A stretch of 49,747 nucleotides of DNA from the NCBI GenBank assembly GCA_017463585.1, contig JAFTOX010000011.1:1-49747 (forward strand), read 5' to 3'. The number at the start of each line of letters is the position of its first letter. Position 1 is the stretch's first letter. The DNA is from Rikenellaceae bacterium (lineage in GTDB: Bacteria > Bacteroidota > Bacteroidia > Bacteroidales > Rikenellaceae). A program made the translations under genes and the position numbers. Shown here piece after piece: positions 32,135 to 41,432 of this stretch. The notes beneath the pieces are model-generated. The model was not told the DNA's origin. It saw only the letters and a program-made list of their open reading frames with translations, and did not search any database.

Positions 32135-34861
32135 TTATTTCTCAGTCAGAGCTGCGTGAGCCGCTGCCAGACGTGCGATGGGCACGCGGAAAGGCGAGCA
32201 AGATACGTAGTTCAGACCTGCGTGGTGGCAGAACTCTACCGACGAAGGCTCACCGCCGTGCTCACCGCAGATACCGCACTTCAAGGTCATACGAGTACCG
32301 CGGCCTTTGAGTACAGCCTCGCGGATCAACTGACCAACACCGTTGCGATCGAGGATCTGGAACGGGTCGTTCTTCAAGATACCCTTGTCGAGATATACGG
32401 GCAAGAACTTAGCGATATCGTCGCGCGAGAAGCCCAAAGTCATCTGAGTCAAGTCGTTAGTACCGAACGAGAAGAACTCGGCAACCTCAGCGATCTGGTT
32501 TGCGGTAACAGCTGCGCGCGGTACCTCGATCATCGTACCTACCAGGTAGTCGATCTTATCGTTGCGCTCAGCGAATACCTCGTTAGCAACGCGGTCGATG
32601 ATGTTCTTCTGGTAGCGCAACTCCTTGTGGTTACCTACCAGCGGAACCATAATCTCAACCTTCACGTCCATACCCGTAGCCTTCACGTTCATTGCAGCCT
32701 CGATGATTGCGCGAGCCTGCATCTCGGTGATCTCGGGATAGGTGTTACCCAGACGGCAACCACGGTGGCCCAACATCGGGTTCACCTCGTGCAGCGACTC
32801 AACACGTGCTGCAACCTTCTCAACGGGGATATTCAGTGCGTCAGCCATCTCCTGCTGCTCCTTCGGAGTGTTGGGAGCGAACTCGTGCAGAGGGGGATCG
32901 AGCAGACGTACGATCACGGGATAGCCCTTCATAGCCTTGAACAGACCCTCGAAGTCGCCACGCTGCATAGGCAACAACTTCGACAGAGCTACACGACGAC
33001 CGTCCTCATCGTCAGCCAAGATCATCTCGCGAACAGCCTTGATACGGTCGCCCTCGAAGAACATATGCTCGGTACGGCACAGACCGATACCCTCAGCACC
33101 GAATGCAAATGCCTGCTCAGCGTCCTTCGGAGTATCAGCGTTAGCGCGAACCTTCATCGTAGCGTACTTGCCTGCCAGCTCCATCAGCTTGCCGAAGTCG
33201 CCGCTCAGATCAGCTGCCTGAGTAGCTACCTGACCGAGATAAACCTCACCGGTCGAGCCGTTCAACGAAATCCAATCACCCTCCTTGATGGTGTACTCAC
33301 CGATCTTGATGGTGCGAGCCTTATAGTCGATCTGCAACTCACCTGCACCCGAAACGCAGCACTTACCCATACCACGAGCAACAACGGCTGCGTGCGAGGT
33401 CATACCACCGCGCTGAGTCAAGATACCGGCAGCGTCCAACATACCCTTCAAATCCTCGGGCGAGGTCTCGATACGAACCAAGATAGCCTTCTGACCGGTT
33501 GCTGCAACCTTCTCTGCGTCCTCAGCGAAGAATACAACGGGACCCGTTGCAGCACCCGGCGATGCGGGCAGACCCTTCACCAGAACCTTAGCGTTCTTCA
33601 TTGCAGCCTTATCGAATACGGGGTGCAGCAGCTCGTCGAGCTTAGCGGGCTCGCAACGCAGAACTGCGGTCTTCTCGTCGATCAGACCCTCAGCCAGCAT
33701 ATCCATTGCGATCTTCACCATAGCTGCGCCGGTACGCTTACCGTTACGGCACTGCAACATCCACAACTTACCGTCCTGAATAGTGAACTCGATATCCTGC
33801 ATATCGGTAAAGTACTCCTCCAAGTGGTGCTGGATATCGTTCAGCTCCTTGTAAACCTCGGGCATAACCTCTTCGAGCGAAGGATACTTCGATGCGCGCT
33901 CCTCCTCCGAGATGTTCTGAGCCTTAGCCCAACGCTTCGAACCCTCGATGGTGATCTGCTGAGGAGTGCGGATACCTGCAACTACGTCCTCACCCTGAGC
34001 GTTGATCAGATACTCACCGTTGAAGATGTTCTCACCCGTTGCAGCGTCGCGCGAGAATGCAACACCCGTTGCCGAGTTGTCGCCCATATTACCGAATACC
34101 ATTGCCTGTACGTTCACAGCGGTACCCCACTCAGCGGGAATGTTGTTGAGCTTACGATAGAGGATTGCGCGCTCGTTCATCCACGAACCGAATACTGCGC
34201 AAACTGCACCCCACAACTGCTCCCAAGGACATACGGGGAAGTCCGAACCGGTCTGCTCCTTAACGGCAGCCTTGAACTTCGCAACCAGCACCTTCAAGTC
34301 GTCGGTGGTAAGGTCGGTGTCGTTCTGCACGCCACGCTCCTCCTTCAACTCGTCGATAATTACCTCGAAGGGATCCTGGTCCTCCTTGCTAACGGGCTTC
34401 ATACCCAATACAACGTCGCCGTACATCTGTACGAAACGGCGGTACGAGTCCCAAGCGAAGCGGGGGTTACCCGACAGCTTCGAAATAGCCTCAACAGCGT
34501 CGTCGTTCAAACCGAGGTTCAGAATGGTATCCATCATACCGGGCATCGATGCGCGAGCACCCGAACGAACCGATACGAGCAGCGGAGCAACGGGGTCGCC
34601 GAACTTGCGGCCGGTCAGCTCCTCAACGCCCTTCATAGCCTTCTCAACTTCGGGACGGAGCATCTCAACGATCTTCTCCTTACCGTACTGGTAGTACTCC
34701 GAGCATACGTCGGTAGTGATGGTAAAGCCCGGAGGTACGGGGATACCGATCAAGTTCATTTCAGCCAGGTTAGCACCCTTGCCACCCAGCAATTCTCTCA
34801 TTTTGCCATTACCCTCAGCCTCTTTGTTACCGAAGGTATAGACTCTTTTTACGTTTGACAT
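32135..34861 (-). CDS. ppdK: pyruvate, phosphate dikinase
   Basis: Interconverts pyruvate, ATP and phosphate with PEP, AMP and pyrophosphate, linking glycolysis and gluconeogenesis in anaerobes. The 908 residues are normal. The N-terminal ATP-grasp domain begins with LLGGKGANLAEM. The swivelling domain has the phosphohistidine H490 in RGGMTSHAAVVARGMG. The C-terminal TIM barrel has CRTEHMFF, the LVGTMIEVPRAA segment and the active-site cysteine motif KCGICGEHGG. A minus-strand TAATTTCG (34920-34927) could be its promoter box. Confidence 0.97.
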   Translation of the reverse strand: MSNVKRVYTFGNKEAEGNGKMRELLGGKGANLAEMNLIGIPVPPGFTITTDVCSEYYQYGKEKIVEMLRPEVEKAMKGVEELTGRKFGDPVAPLLVSVRSGARASMPGMMDTILNLGLNDDAVEAISKLSGNPRFAWDSYRRFVQMYGDVVLGMKPVSKEDQDPFEVIIDELKEERGVQNDTDLTTDDLKVLVAKFKAAVKEQTGSDFPVCPWEQLWGAVCAVFGSWMNERAILYRKLNNIPAEWGTAVNVQAMVFGNMGDNSATGVAFSRDAATGENIFNGEYLINAQGEDVVAGIRTPQQITIEGSKRWAKAQNISEEERASKYPSLEEVMPEVYKELNDIQHHLEEYFTDMQDIEFTIQDGKLWMLQCRNGKRTGAAMVKIAMDMLAEGLIDEKTAVLRCEPAKLDELLHPVFDKAAMKNAKVLVKGLPASPGAATGPVVFFAEDAEKVAATGQKAILVRIETSPEDLKGMLDAAGILTQRGGMTSHAAVVARGMGKCCVSGAGELQIDYKARTIKIGEYTIKEGDWISLNGSTGEVYLGQVATQAADLSGDFGKLMELAGKYATMKVRANADTPKDAEQAFAFGAEGIGLCRTEHMFFEGDRIKAVREMILADDEDGRRVALSKLLPMQRGDFEGLFKAMKGYPVIVRLLDPPLHEFAPNTPKEQQEMADALNIPVEKVAARVESLHEVNPMLGHRGCRLGNTYPEITEMQARAIIEAAMNVKATGMDVKVEIMVPLVGNHKELRYQKNIIDRVANEVFAERNDKIDYLVGTMIEVPRAAVTANQIAEVAEFFSFGTNDLTQMTLGFSRDDIAKFLPVYLDKGILKNDPFQILDRNGVGQLIREAVLKGRGTRMTLKCGICGEHGGEPSSVEFCHHAGLNYVSCSPFRVPIARLAAAHAALTEK

Positions 34862-35653
34862 TTTTTGTAACGATTATAGATTGAAATTAGTTAATTTTCG
34901 TTATTACACTTCAAGTTTGCGAAATTAGCAATTTTTCTGCAAATGCCAAAGAATCACAGCCGAATTTTTGTAAAAAATTGCAGATAAGGGCGTTTTTATT
35001 TGGAATTAGTTGATTATTGGTCAGTTTGACCTGATTTGCAGCTGTGTGGTAGCAATTTTTTTTGAGTTTTGAATAGGATATTTCTTAGAAATCGATACAC
35101 GCGGTGGCACCATAAATACGAAACGAATATTTGCATCAAAGGCGAAAGAGTCTGACTTGTCAGTTGGCGACAGCCAAGTCCCCGACCGATGAAAATGCGT
35201 TAAGCGGGCGACGACTGAAATCGGAAAAGAAACGGGGACATTTTGCTCGCAAAATCGCGCAGTCGCCCGTTTCCCGATTTCGGACGGCGACCGTAGCAAA
35301 TTTTCATCATCGGGGTTGTTTTTGGTTACTTTTGTCAAACAAAAGTAACGAAGAATCAAAACCATCGCACAATGCGTGTGCTGTTCTCCGCTACCTTTTG
35401 TGCCGACAAAAGGTAGCACCAAAAGCTCTTCGCAAGGCTCGAATTTCGGGTTCAAGCGTGATTTTTGCCTAAAAGATCGCTACGCGCGTTTGAAGCAATC
35501 AAACGGTCATCTTTTTTAACGGCAAAAATCCCACTCTCTCGTTTTCCGAAATTCGCGCAGTGCGAATTTCAAGGTGCGCGGGCGAGTGTTCCGCCCGCGC
35601 CAAGAGTTTATTTTTTGAATTGAAAAAACCGCACTCTTTTCGGAGTGCGGTTT
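34862..35653. repeat. long intergenic region with an array of hairpins
   Basis: No convincing gene; two reading frames here (35021-35455 minus, 35131-35472 plus) read through the hairpins and look like chance. Perfect hairpins: ATTTTG-CTCG-CAAAAT (35240-35255), GTTACTTTTG/CAAAAGTAAC (35325-35349), GCTACCTTTTGT/ACAAAAGGTAGC (35390-35417), GAAATTCGC/GCGAATTTC (35548-35570) and GCGCGGGCG/CGCCCGCGC (35576-35600). An imperfect inverted repeat of AAATCGG...AAACGGG surrounds the first. The region resembles repetitive intergenic DNA of Bacteroidales. Confidence 0.6.
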
Positions 35654-35658
35654 TTATC
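35622..35658 (-). terminator. mnmA terminator
   Basis: AAACCGCACTC and GAGTGCGGTTT form a strong stem with T runs on both strands. It overlaps the mnmA stop region on the minus strand. Confidence 0.75.
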
Positions 35659-36835
35659 GTTCGATTACGCCCGAGCCGACCAACTCGTCGCCATCGTACC
35701 ACGCGGCAAATTGTCCTGCCGTGATGCCACGTTGAGGCTCGTCGAAACGTATGTAAAGCCCCCCTTCGGTGCGGATCAACTCAGCATTTTGCAGTGGTTG
35801 TCGGTAGCGGATTCGAACTGCATAGCGACGTCGTTCGCCCGCCTTCATTGCCACGTCGGGACGCACCCAATGGATCTCATTCTCAACGATATGCAATGCT
35901 CGGCGATAGAGCCCGGGGTGGTCGTCGCCCTGACCCATATAGATCACATTCTGCTCGACGTCGGTCGAGATAATGAACAGCGGTTCGGGACGTCCGCCGA
36001 CGCCTAAACCCTTGCGCTGACCGATGGTGTAGAAGTGGGCGCCGTTGTGCTCGCCGATCTTCTTGCCATCGCGCACCGTGTAGGTGTATGGCTCGGACAG
36101 CGCACGCAGATTGTCCTCCAAAATCTTACGCTCGTAACCGCGCCACGTAGGTAGAATTTCGTGAATGTTACCCTTGCGTTTTTCGAGTTTCTGTTGCAGG
36201 AAAACGGGTAGATCGACCTTACCCACGAAACAGATGCCCTGCGAATCTTTGCGCTTGGCCGTAGCTAAATGTTGCTCCTCGGCAATGCGTCGCACCTCGG
36301 GTTTGAGCAGTCCGCCAACGGGGAACATCGCACGCGAGAGTTGCTCCTGCGACAGCTGACAGAGGAAGTAGCTCTGATCCTTGTTCGGGTCGCTACCCGC
36401 CAGCAGGCGATAGTGCACCTGCCCATCGCTGCCCACCACCTCGTCGCGACGGCAGTAGTGTCCCGTAGCAACATAGTCGGCCCCCAATTTAAGTGCCTCT
36501 TTCAGAAATACATCGAACTTGATCTCGCGGTTGCACAGCACGTCGGGGTTTGGCGTGCGTCCGCGCTCATACTCCGCAAACATATAATCGACCACACGAC
36601 GCTTGTACTCCTCCGAGAGATCGACCACGTGCAGTGGAATGTCCAATCGTTTGGCTACCAACTCGGCAAAAACGCGGTCGTCGTGCCACGGACAGTCACC
36701 TTCGAGCGTACCTGTCGTGTCGTGCCAATTGACCATAAAGAGTCCGATCACGTCGTAGCCCTGCTCTTTGAGCAGATAGGCCGCCACCGACGAATCGACA
36801 CCTCCCGAAAGTCCTATAACAACGCGCTTAGCCAT
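35654..36835 (-). CDS. mnmA: tRNA-specific 2-thiouridylase MnmA
   Basis: Thiolates U34 of tRNA-Lys, -Glu and -Gln. From the start [12 protein letters not shown] the protein has 393 residues. The frame is open 30 codons further upstream to 36925, but that part reads through repeat-like spacer. The PP-loop SGGVDSS is at about 9-15. The catalytic cysteines are in NPDVLCN (near 100) and GICFVG (near 198). The C-terminal barrel domain is complete. It lies 86 bp downstream of rimM and may be in the rpsP-rimM transcript. Confidence 0.95.
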   Translation of the reverse strand: MAKRVVIGLSGGVDSSVAAYLLKEQGYDVIGLFMVNWHDTTGTLEGDCPWHDDRVFAELVAKRLDIPLHVVDLSEEYKRRVVDYMFAEYERGRTPNPDVLCNREIKFDVFLKEALKLGADYVATGHYCRRDEVVGSDGQVHYRLLAGSDPNKDQSYFLCQLSQEQLSRAMFPVGGLLKPEVRRIAEEQHLATAKRKDSQGICFVGKVDLPVFLQQKLEKRKGNIHEILPTWRGYERKILEDNLRALSEPYTYTVRDGKKIGEHNGAHFYTIGQRKGLGVGGRPEPLFIISTDVEQNVIYMGQGDDHPGLYRRALHIVENEIHWVRPDVAMKAGERRRYAVRIRYRQPLQNAELIRTEGGLYIRFDEPQRGITAGQFAAWYDGDELVGSGVIER

Positions 36836-36892
36836 CGTCTGTTTTTGTTTTTTTTGGTAGCAAAGTAATGGTAAAACACGCCCAATGGCGTG

Positions 36893-36921
36893 TGAATCTT
36901 GAATCTTGAATTTTGAATCAA
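36893..36921. repeat. short TTGAATC/TTTTGAATC tandem repeats
   Basis: GAATCTTGAATCTTGAATTTTGAATC is a tandem of 7-9 base units in the rimM-mnmA spacer. A similar TTTTGAATCTTG phrase is at 41357-41372, with its inverted form at 41166-41182. Confidence 0.4.
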
Positions 36922-37443
36922 TCAAAGTTCCATCAACCCCTCGGGCAGCAGGAACACAATTCGCTCGCCCTCGAAGTCGATATGCACGATAAACTCCTCA
37001 ACCGCAGGCACCAGCACCTCACGACCGCCCAACTCCAAACCCAACAGAGGGTTTGCCTCGCTGTCGTAGTAGTCTGCCACGCGACCTTTGGCCACGCTTG
37101 CGCCCTGCTCATCGACCACCTCAGCTGCGAAACCGATGAGATCTTCCATATAGAATTCATCGTCGTTCGCCTCGTCGGCCTCGATTTCGATTGAGAGTTC
37201 GCGTCCGATCAATTCGGCAGCACGCTCCGGGGTATCCAGATCGTCGAACGCAACGATTGCGCCGCTCACACCGCGACGTTCGAAGCTACCGAAAAAAAGA
37301 GGAACCGTCAGTGAATCGATCTCCACCAATAACGGTTCCTCGTTTGAGAAGTTGTCGGGAAAGGTGTTATACAGCGTAATTGCCACTTCGCCCTTACGGC
37401 CGAAGAGTTTATTGACCTTTCCTACCGGCAACAGGTTTCCCAT
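36922..37443 (-). CDS. rimM: ribosome maturation factor RimM
   Basis: Helps 30S head assembly and binds S19. The 173-residue protein has the N-terminal RimM barrel, with [16 protein letters not shown] at the start, and the C-terminal PRC-barrel ([20 protein letters not shown], then [13 protein letters not shown]). It is spaced 4 bp after rpsP, as is common. Confidence 0.95.
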   Translation of the reverse strand: MGNLLPVGKVNKLFGRKGEVAITLYNTFPDNFSNEEPLLVEIDSLTVPLFFGSFERRGVSGAIVAFDDLDTPERAAELIGRELSIEIEADEANDDEFYMEDLIGFAAEVVDEQGASVAKGRVADYYDSEANPLLGLELGGREVLVPAVEEFIVHIDFEGERIVFLLPEGLMEL

Positions 37444-37447
37444 TGTG

Positions 37448-37975
37448 TTACTCTGCGCTCTCGGCAGCCTCTTCCGAAGCCTCCTCAGCAGCAGCGGCAG
37501 CAGCCTCAGCGGCAGCGGCGGCCTTCTTCTCTGCGATTGCAGCAGCGCGAGCCTCCTTCACCTTAGCCTCAGCCTCTTTGCGAGCCTTAGCCTCAGCAGC
37601 AGCAGCGCCCGAGATCTTGTTGGTCTTAGCCTCGATCTTAGCGTTCTTCTCGCCGAGCCACTTGTTGAACTTAGCCTCAGCGTCGCTCTCCGAGAACGCG
37701 CCCTTAGCTACGCCACCAAGCAGGTGCTTCTTATATAACACACCCTTGTACGACAAAATCGCACGGCAGGTGTCAGTGGGTTGTGCGCCTTTTTGTAACC
37801 AATCAAGAGCCTTCTCGAAGCTCAGGTCGATTGTAGCAGGATTCGTGTTAGGATTGTAGGTACCAATCTTCTCGATAAATTTACCATCACGTGGCGCTCT
37901 GCTATCTGCAACTACGATATGGTAGAAAGCATAACCTTTCTTACCGTGTCGAGCCAATCTGATTTTTACAGGCAT
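37448..37975 (-). CDS. rpsP: 30S ribosomal protein S16 with Ala/Glu-rich tail
   Basis: The S16 core covers about residues 1-85 ([20 protein letters not shown], then [19 protein letters not shown] and [10 protein letters not shown]). A tail of about 90 residues follows, made largely of Ala, Glu and Lys. Long S16 tails are known in Bacteroidetes. The tail is predicted helical and probably lies on the ribosome surface. First gene of the rpsP-rimM cluster. Confidence 0.96.
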   Translation of the reverse strand: MPVKIRLARHGKKGYAFYHIVVADSRAPRDGKFIEKIGTYNPNTNPATIDLSFEKALDWLQKGAQPTDTCRAILSYKGVLYKKHLLGGVAKGAFSESDAEAKFNKWLGEKNAKIEAKTNKISGAAAAEAKARKEAEAKVKEARAAAIAEKKAAAAAEAAAAAAEEASEEAAESAE

Positions 37976-38050
37976 TGTCTGAAAAAATTTAAGTTGTTAA
38001 TTAGTTATTGTTACTGCACGAAAAATGTGATTTTCACACTTTTCAGCGCG

Positions 38051-38058
38051 CAAAAGTA
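38051..38058 (-). promoter_or_regulatory. -7 promoter box for rpsP-rimM
   Basis: The minus strand reads TACTTTTG, matching TAnnTTTG, 75 bp before the rpsP start. Confidence 0.5.
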
Positions 38059-38148
38059 CGAACTAAATTGCGAACTGCCAAATATTCCGACACCCAAAAC
38101 GCAATTTTTTCGCATTTCGGGCCGATTTTTTTGTTGTGTAGCAGTCCG

Positions 38149-38529
38149 TTACTCCTCCACTGCGGGGTGAACAGTAACGATACTGTCGACGATATACTTG
38201 GTGAAACCTCTCCAAGGCAGTGCGCCGAAATACTCCGTATAGTGCAGCTGAACGGTGTTGCCGCTATTGAGCATCAGCTCGCGTGCAACCTCCTCGTTCT
38301 CGACCGAGAACTCGAACTCGTACGACTGAATCGCACCTGCCGACTTGGCGCGGATACCCGACTGAATCAACTTACCCTCGTAGGTCTTGAACAGCACGCC
38401 CTTATGTACAACGTAGTTCAACTCGCCACTCTTGACGCCTTCACCGAAGGGGTAGTAGAAGCGCACGTAGCCGAAAATCGCAACGCCCAAAATCACGAGC
38501 AGAGCCGTAATGCAACCGATCTTTTTCAT
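38149..38529 (-). CDS. small membrane-anchored protein, function unknown
   Basis: The 126-residue protein has one N-terminal transmembrane segment (MKKIGCITALLVILGVAIFGYV) and a beta-rich extracytoplasmic domain. The motif GELNYVVHKGVLFKTYEGKLIQ lies near 36-57 and EVARELMLNSG near 82. Homologues with this core are widespread in Bacteroidales but without a secure function. It lies 33 bp downstream of the symporter gene on the same strand, so co-transcription is possible. Confidence 0.8.
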   Translation of the reverse strand: MKKIGCITALLVILGVAIFGYVRFYYPFGEGVKSGELNYVVHKGVLFKTYEGKLIQSGIRAKSAGAIQSYEFEFSVENEEVARELMLNSGNTVQLHYTEYFGALPWRGFTKYIVDSIVTVHPAVEE

Positions 38530-38562
38530 AGCTTTATAGTTTAGGTTTTTCTTGTTTTTGTT

Positions 38563-39912
38563 TTACTTTCGTTTGGGGTTCTCCTCGATGTACTTCGCCA
38601 GCGCGGCCTTAGCCTTCGGTGCCAGACGCAGCAGCGTGTACATCGTCGGGAAGGCCATAAAGGCGTAGGCTATGTCGATGATTCCCACCACCGTAGGCAA
38701 CGACATCACCGAGGCTACAACGAGCAGCGCAAGGTAGAAGTAGTTGTAGTATTTGCCATACTTCGCACCGAACAGGAACGAGGTACATTTCATACCGTAG
38801 TACGAGTATGAGAACATCGTCGAGAATGCAAAGATAAACAAAATTGCCAACAAAAGATACTCTCCCACACCCGGAATTGCCTTACCGAAGGCGTCGATTG
38901 CGATTTGCAGACCCTTCATACCCTCGCCTGCGGTGTATCCTGTCGAGAGAATTGCCAGCGAGGTGAGCGTGCAGACCAGACCCGAGTCGGTCAGCGGGGC
39001 GATCATCGCCACGAAACCCTCACGCACGGGCTGGCTGTTGCGCGACGAGCCGTGCATCATCGAGGCCGTACCCGTACCCGCCTCGTTGATGAGTGCGGCA
39101 CGACGGGCACCGAGCAGTGCGATGCCGATGACGCCACCAATGCCTGCCTTCATCGAGAATGCCCCCTCGAAGATCGAGGCAAAGACGCTCGGAATCATCT
39201 CATAGTTGCGAATCAAAATATAGCCTACCAAGAGGAAGTACATCACAATCATTGCAGGAACGAGCTTCGACGCCATTGCTGCAATGCGCTCGATACCGCC
39301 CAAAACTACGATAGCTGTGATGATTGTAATCGCCACACCCATAGCCAAATGCAACCAGAATGTCGGCTCGATGCCTCGCGGTATGAGGAAGATTGCGTCG
39401 ATCGCCTCGACCAGCTGATTGGGCTGCATCAGGCAGAGCGTACCGATACAACCGAAAGCCGAGAAGAAGAGTGCCAGCGGGCGCCAATTCTTACCCAGAC
39501 CCTCGACAATCATATACATCGGACCGCCTTGCAGGTTACCCTCCGAGTCGCGACCTCGGTACATCGACGCCAGCGTGCCCTCGAAGAATTTGGTTGCCAT
39601 ACCGACCACCGTGCTCACCCACATCCAGAAGATTGCGCCCGGGCCACCAATGCTCAGTGCGATTGCCACACCTGCGATGTTGCCCATACCGATCGTAGCT
39701 GCGATTGCACTACACAGAGCCTGCCACGAGGTGATTTGACCGCCTTCGCCCTCGCTGCTATCCTTTGCGCGCAGAGCCTCGATCGAGCGACCAAAATAGC
39801 GGAATGGTACCATTCGCGAATAGAAGAAGAGAAACAATCCACCGCCAATCAGCACGATAAAGAGCGGATAACCACATATAAGGTCGCTTGCTTGCGAAAT
39901 AAAATCTTTCAT
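38563..39912 (-). CDS. sodium:alanine/glycine symporter family protein (AGCS)
   Basis: The 449-residue protein has about 11 hydrophobic helices. AIAATIGMGNIAGVAIALSIGGPGAIFWMW (about 70-100) is the AGCS signature, and GPMYMIVEGLG and GIALLGARRAALINEAGTGTASM are also typical. It imports alanine or glycine with Na+ through the inner membrane. The last residues are basic. A -7 box lies at 40007-40014. Confidence 0.93.
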   Translation of the reverse strand: MKDFISQASDLICGYPLFIVLIGGGLFLFFYSRMVPFRYFGRSIEALRAKDSSEGEGGQITSWQALCSAIAATIGMGNIAGVAIALSIGGPGAIFWMWVSTVVGMATKFFEGTLASMYRGRDSEGNLQGGPMYMIVEGLGKNWRPLALFFSAFGCIGTLCLMQPNQLVEAIDAIFLIPRGIEPTFWLHLAMGVAITIITAIVVLGGIERIAAMASKLVPAMIVMYFLLVGYILIRNYEMIPSVFASIFEGAFSMKAGIGGVIGIALLGARRAALINEAGTGTASMMHGSSRNSQPVREGFVAMIAPLTDSGLVCTLTSLAILSTGYTAGEGMKGLQIAIDAFGKAIPGVGEYLLLAILFIFAFSTMFSYSYYGMKCTSFLFGAKYGKYYNYFYLALLVVASVMSLPTVVGIIDIAYAFMAFPTMYTLLRLAPKAKAALAKYIEENPKRK

Positions 39913-40260
39913 TACCTAATTTTCCTAACGTTTGTCTGTTTAATAAATCGGGTTCAATCGACCCGTCAAACGGCGCTCCACGCTCGTTTAGTATTAAAAC
40001 ATTCGGCAAAGATACGAATTTTACTCCGAATAATCGTCATCACCCCTCCAAAAGGTGTGCAATCGCCCATTTGTTGCTGATAGATTTTCGCCTGAAAATT
40101 GAGGCACAGAGTAGCCTACAACTCCGTTTTCTATATATAAAACAAATAATTATATAGGTTAAGTTGCGGAAATTCCGAAAGAAAGCGTACCTTTGCCGTC
40201 CCAAATGGGGAGAGAATATTGATTTAAGAAACGAATTTTTAAGAGAACGATAGAGAGAGT
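39913..40260. other. divergent promoter region between symporter and nucleotidyltransferase genes
   Basis: No gene is seen. The minus strand has TATCTTTG at 40007-40014 for the symporter. The plus strand has TACCTTTG at 40188-40195 with TTG at 40164-40166, a 21-bp spacing that fits a full Bacteroidetes promoter for the nucleotidyltransferase gene. Confidence 0.6.
40188..40195 (+). promoter_or_regulatory. -7 promoter box for the nucleotidyltransferase gene
   Basis: TACCTTTG with a TTG -33 element 21 bp upstream gives the best complete promoter in the window. It implies a leader of about 60 nt. Confidence 0.65.
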
Positions 40261-41160
40261 ATGAAACCAACACTTTTGGTTATGGCGGCGGGTATGGGCT
40301 CGCGCTATGGAGGTTTGAAACAGCTGGACGCCGTGGGCCCCAGCGGTGAGACTATTATGGACTATTCGATTTACGACGCAATACGTGCGGGTTTTGGTAA
40401 GGTGGTATTTGTGATTCGACGCGATTTCGAGGAGGACTTCCGTCGCCAGGTGCTGCCCAAGTACGAAAATCATATCCCCGTCGAGCTGGTTTTCCAGTCG
40501 ATCGACGCACTGCCCGAGGGCTTCAAGGCGCCCGAAGGCCGCACCAAACCGTGGGGAACAAACCACGCCGTGATGATGGGTAAGGAGGTGATCAACGAAC
40601 CCTTCCTGGTGATCAATGCCGACGACTTCTATGGTCGTGATAGCTTTGCGGTGATCGGTCGTGAGCTGTTGCGCACCGAGGGCGAGAACAACTACTGTAT
40701 GGTCGGTTTTCGTGTAGGTAACACCCTCTCGGAATCGGGTACGGTGTCGCGCGGTGTCTGCTCGACCAACGAGTACAACTACCTGACAGGTATCGTCGAG
40801 CGTACCGACATCTGCCGTGTCGATGGCAAGGTGTCATTTACGGGCGACAATGGCTTCAAGGTATCGACCGACGAGCGTACCCCCGTGTCGATGAATATGT
40901 GGGGCTTTACGCCCGACTATTTCCGTTACTCGGAGGAGTATTTCTCGGAGTATCTGCGCAACAACATCTCGAATCCGAAGGCTGAGTTCTACATTCCCCA
41001 TATGGTCAATCACTTGATCACTACGGGTGTAGCTCGCGTGAAGGTGCTCGATACCACCTCGCAGTGGTTTGGTGTAACCTATGCTGAGGATCGCGCAGGT
41101 GTGATCGAGAAATTGAAGGCTCTGGTTGAGGCAGGCGAGTATCCCGAACGATTGTTCTAA
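40261..41160 (+). CDS. sugar-phosphate nucleotidyltransferase family protein
   Basis: The 299-residue protein has the Rossmann-like NTP-transferase motif MAAGMGSRYGGLKQLDAVGPSGE at the N-terminus. This contains the GxGxRxxxxK nucleotide-binding loop. INADDFYGRDSF (about 119-130) carries the metal-binding aspartates. It should transfer a nucleotidyl group to a sugar phosphate or a similar acceptor; the exact substrate is unknown. The C-terminus with TSQWFGVTYAEDRAGVIEKL is conserved in this subgroup. Confidence 0.88.
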   Translation: MKPTLLVMAAGMGSRYGGLKQLDAVGPSGETIMDYSIYDAIRAGFGKVVFVIRRDFEEDFRRQVLPKYENHIPVELVFQSIDALPEGFKAPEGRTKPWGTNHAVMMGKEVINEPFLVINADDFYGRDSFAVIGRELLRTEGENNYCMVGFRVGNTLSESGTVSRGVCSTNEYNYLTGIVERTDICRVDGKVSFTGDNGFKVSTDERTPVSMNMWGFTPDYFRYSEEYFSEYLRNNISNPKAEFYIPHMVNHLITTGVARVKVLDTTSQWFGVTYAEDRAGVIEKLKALVEAGEYPERLF

Positions 41161-41192
41161 TTCAAAATGCAAGATTCAAAATGCAAAATTAG

Positions 41193-41220
41193 GCCACGTC
41201 CCGACGGACGTGGCTTTTTT
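41193..41220 (+). terminator. terminator of the nucleotidyltransferase gene
   Basis: The perfect 9-bp stem GCCACGTCC/GGACGTGGC is followed by T6. Confidence 0.8.
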
Positions 41221-41272
41221 GTTTGAGGCGCTTAGAACAAATTAATAAAGAAGATAAAGTACAGACAATACG

Positions 41273-41341
41273 CACACTCGCGGGCTGCGGGGGTCAGCCG
41301 AAGGCTGAGCCCGCGAGTGTGTGTCAAAATCTCTGATTTTG
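41273..41341. repeat. dispersed palindromic element, copy C
   Basis: The 14-bp stem CACACTCGCGGGCT (41273-41286) pairs with 41308-41321. It encloses GCGGGGG and an inner TCAGCC-GAA-GGCTGA hairpin. CAAAATC-TCT-GATTTTG follows at 41325-41341. It is homologous to the reverse complement of copy B. Confidence 0.75.
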
Positions 41342-41375
41342 CCAATTATTTTTGAATTTTGAATCTTGCATTAAC

Positions 41376-41413
41376 AAAAAACCGCGCTCCGAATCGTCGG
41401 AGCGCGGTTTGCT
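41376..41413 (-). terminator. terminator of the M49 peptidase gene
   Basis: On the minus strand AACCGCGCTCCGA/TCGGAGCGCGGTT is followed by T residues. Confidence 0.8.
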
Positions 41414-41432
41414 TTTGCTGTCCTTTCGCGGT

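Larger units (their letters stand above)
41166..41372. repeat. intergenic segment bounded by a 17-bp inverted repeat
   Basis: AATGCAAGATTCAAAAT at 41166-41182 and its reverse complement at 41356-41372 flank the terminator and palindromic element copy C. The 207-bp unit has the shape of a miniature inverted-repeat element. No target-site duplication was checked. Confidence 0.45.

Noticed and set aside
32156..34858. 900-codon plus-strand frame opposite ppdK
   Set aside because: It is a shadow of the high-bias ppdK coding sequence; the ppdK frame has complete family motifs and the plus frame has none.
35021..35455. 144-codon minus-strand and 113-codon plus-strand frames in the ppdK upstream region
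   Set aside because: They cross several perfect hairpins, overlap each other and lack promoter or start signals.
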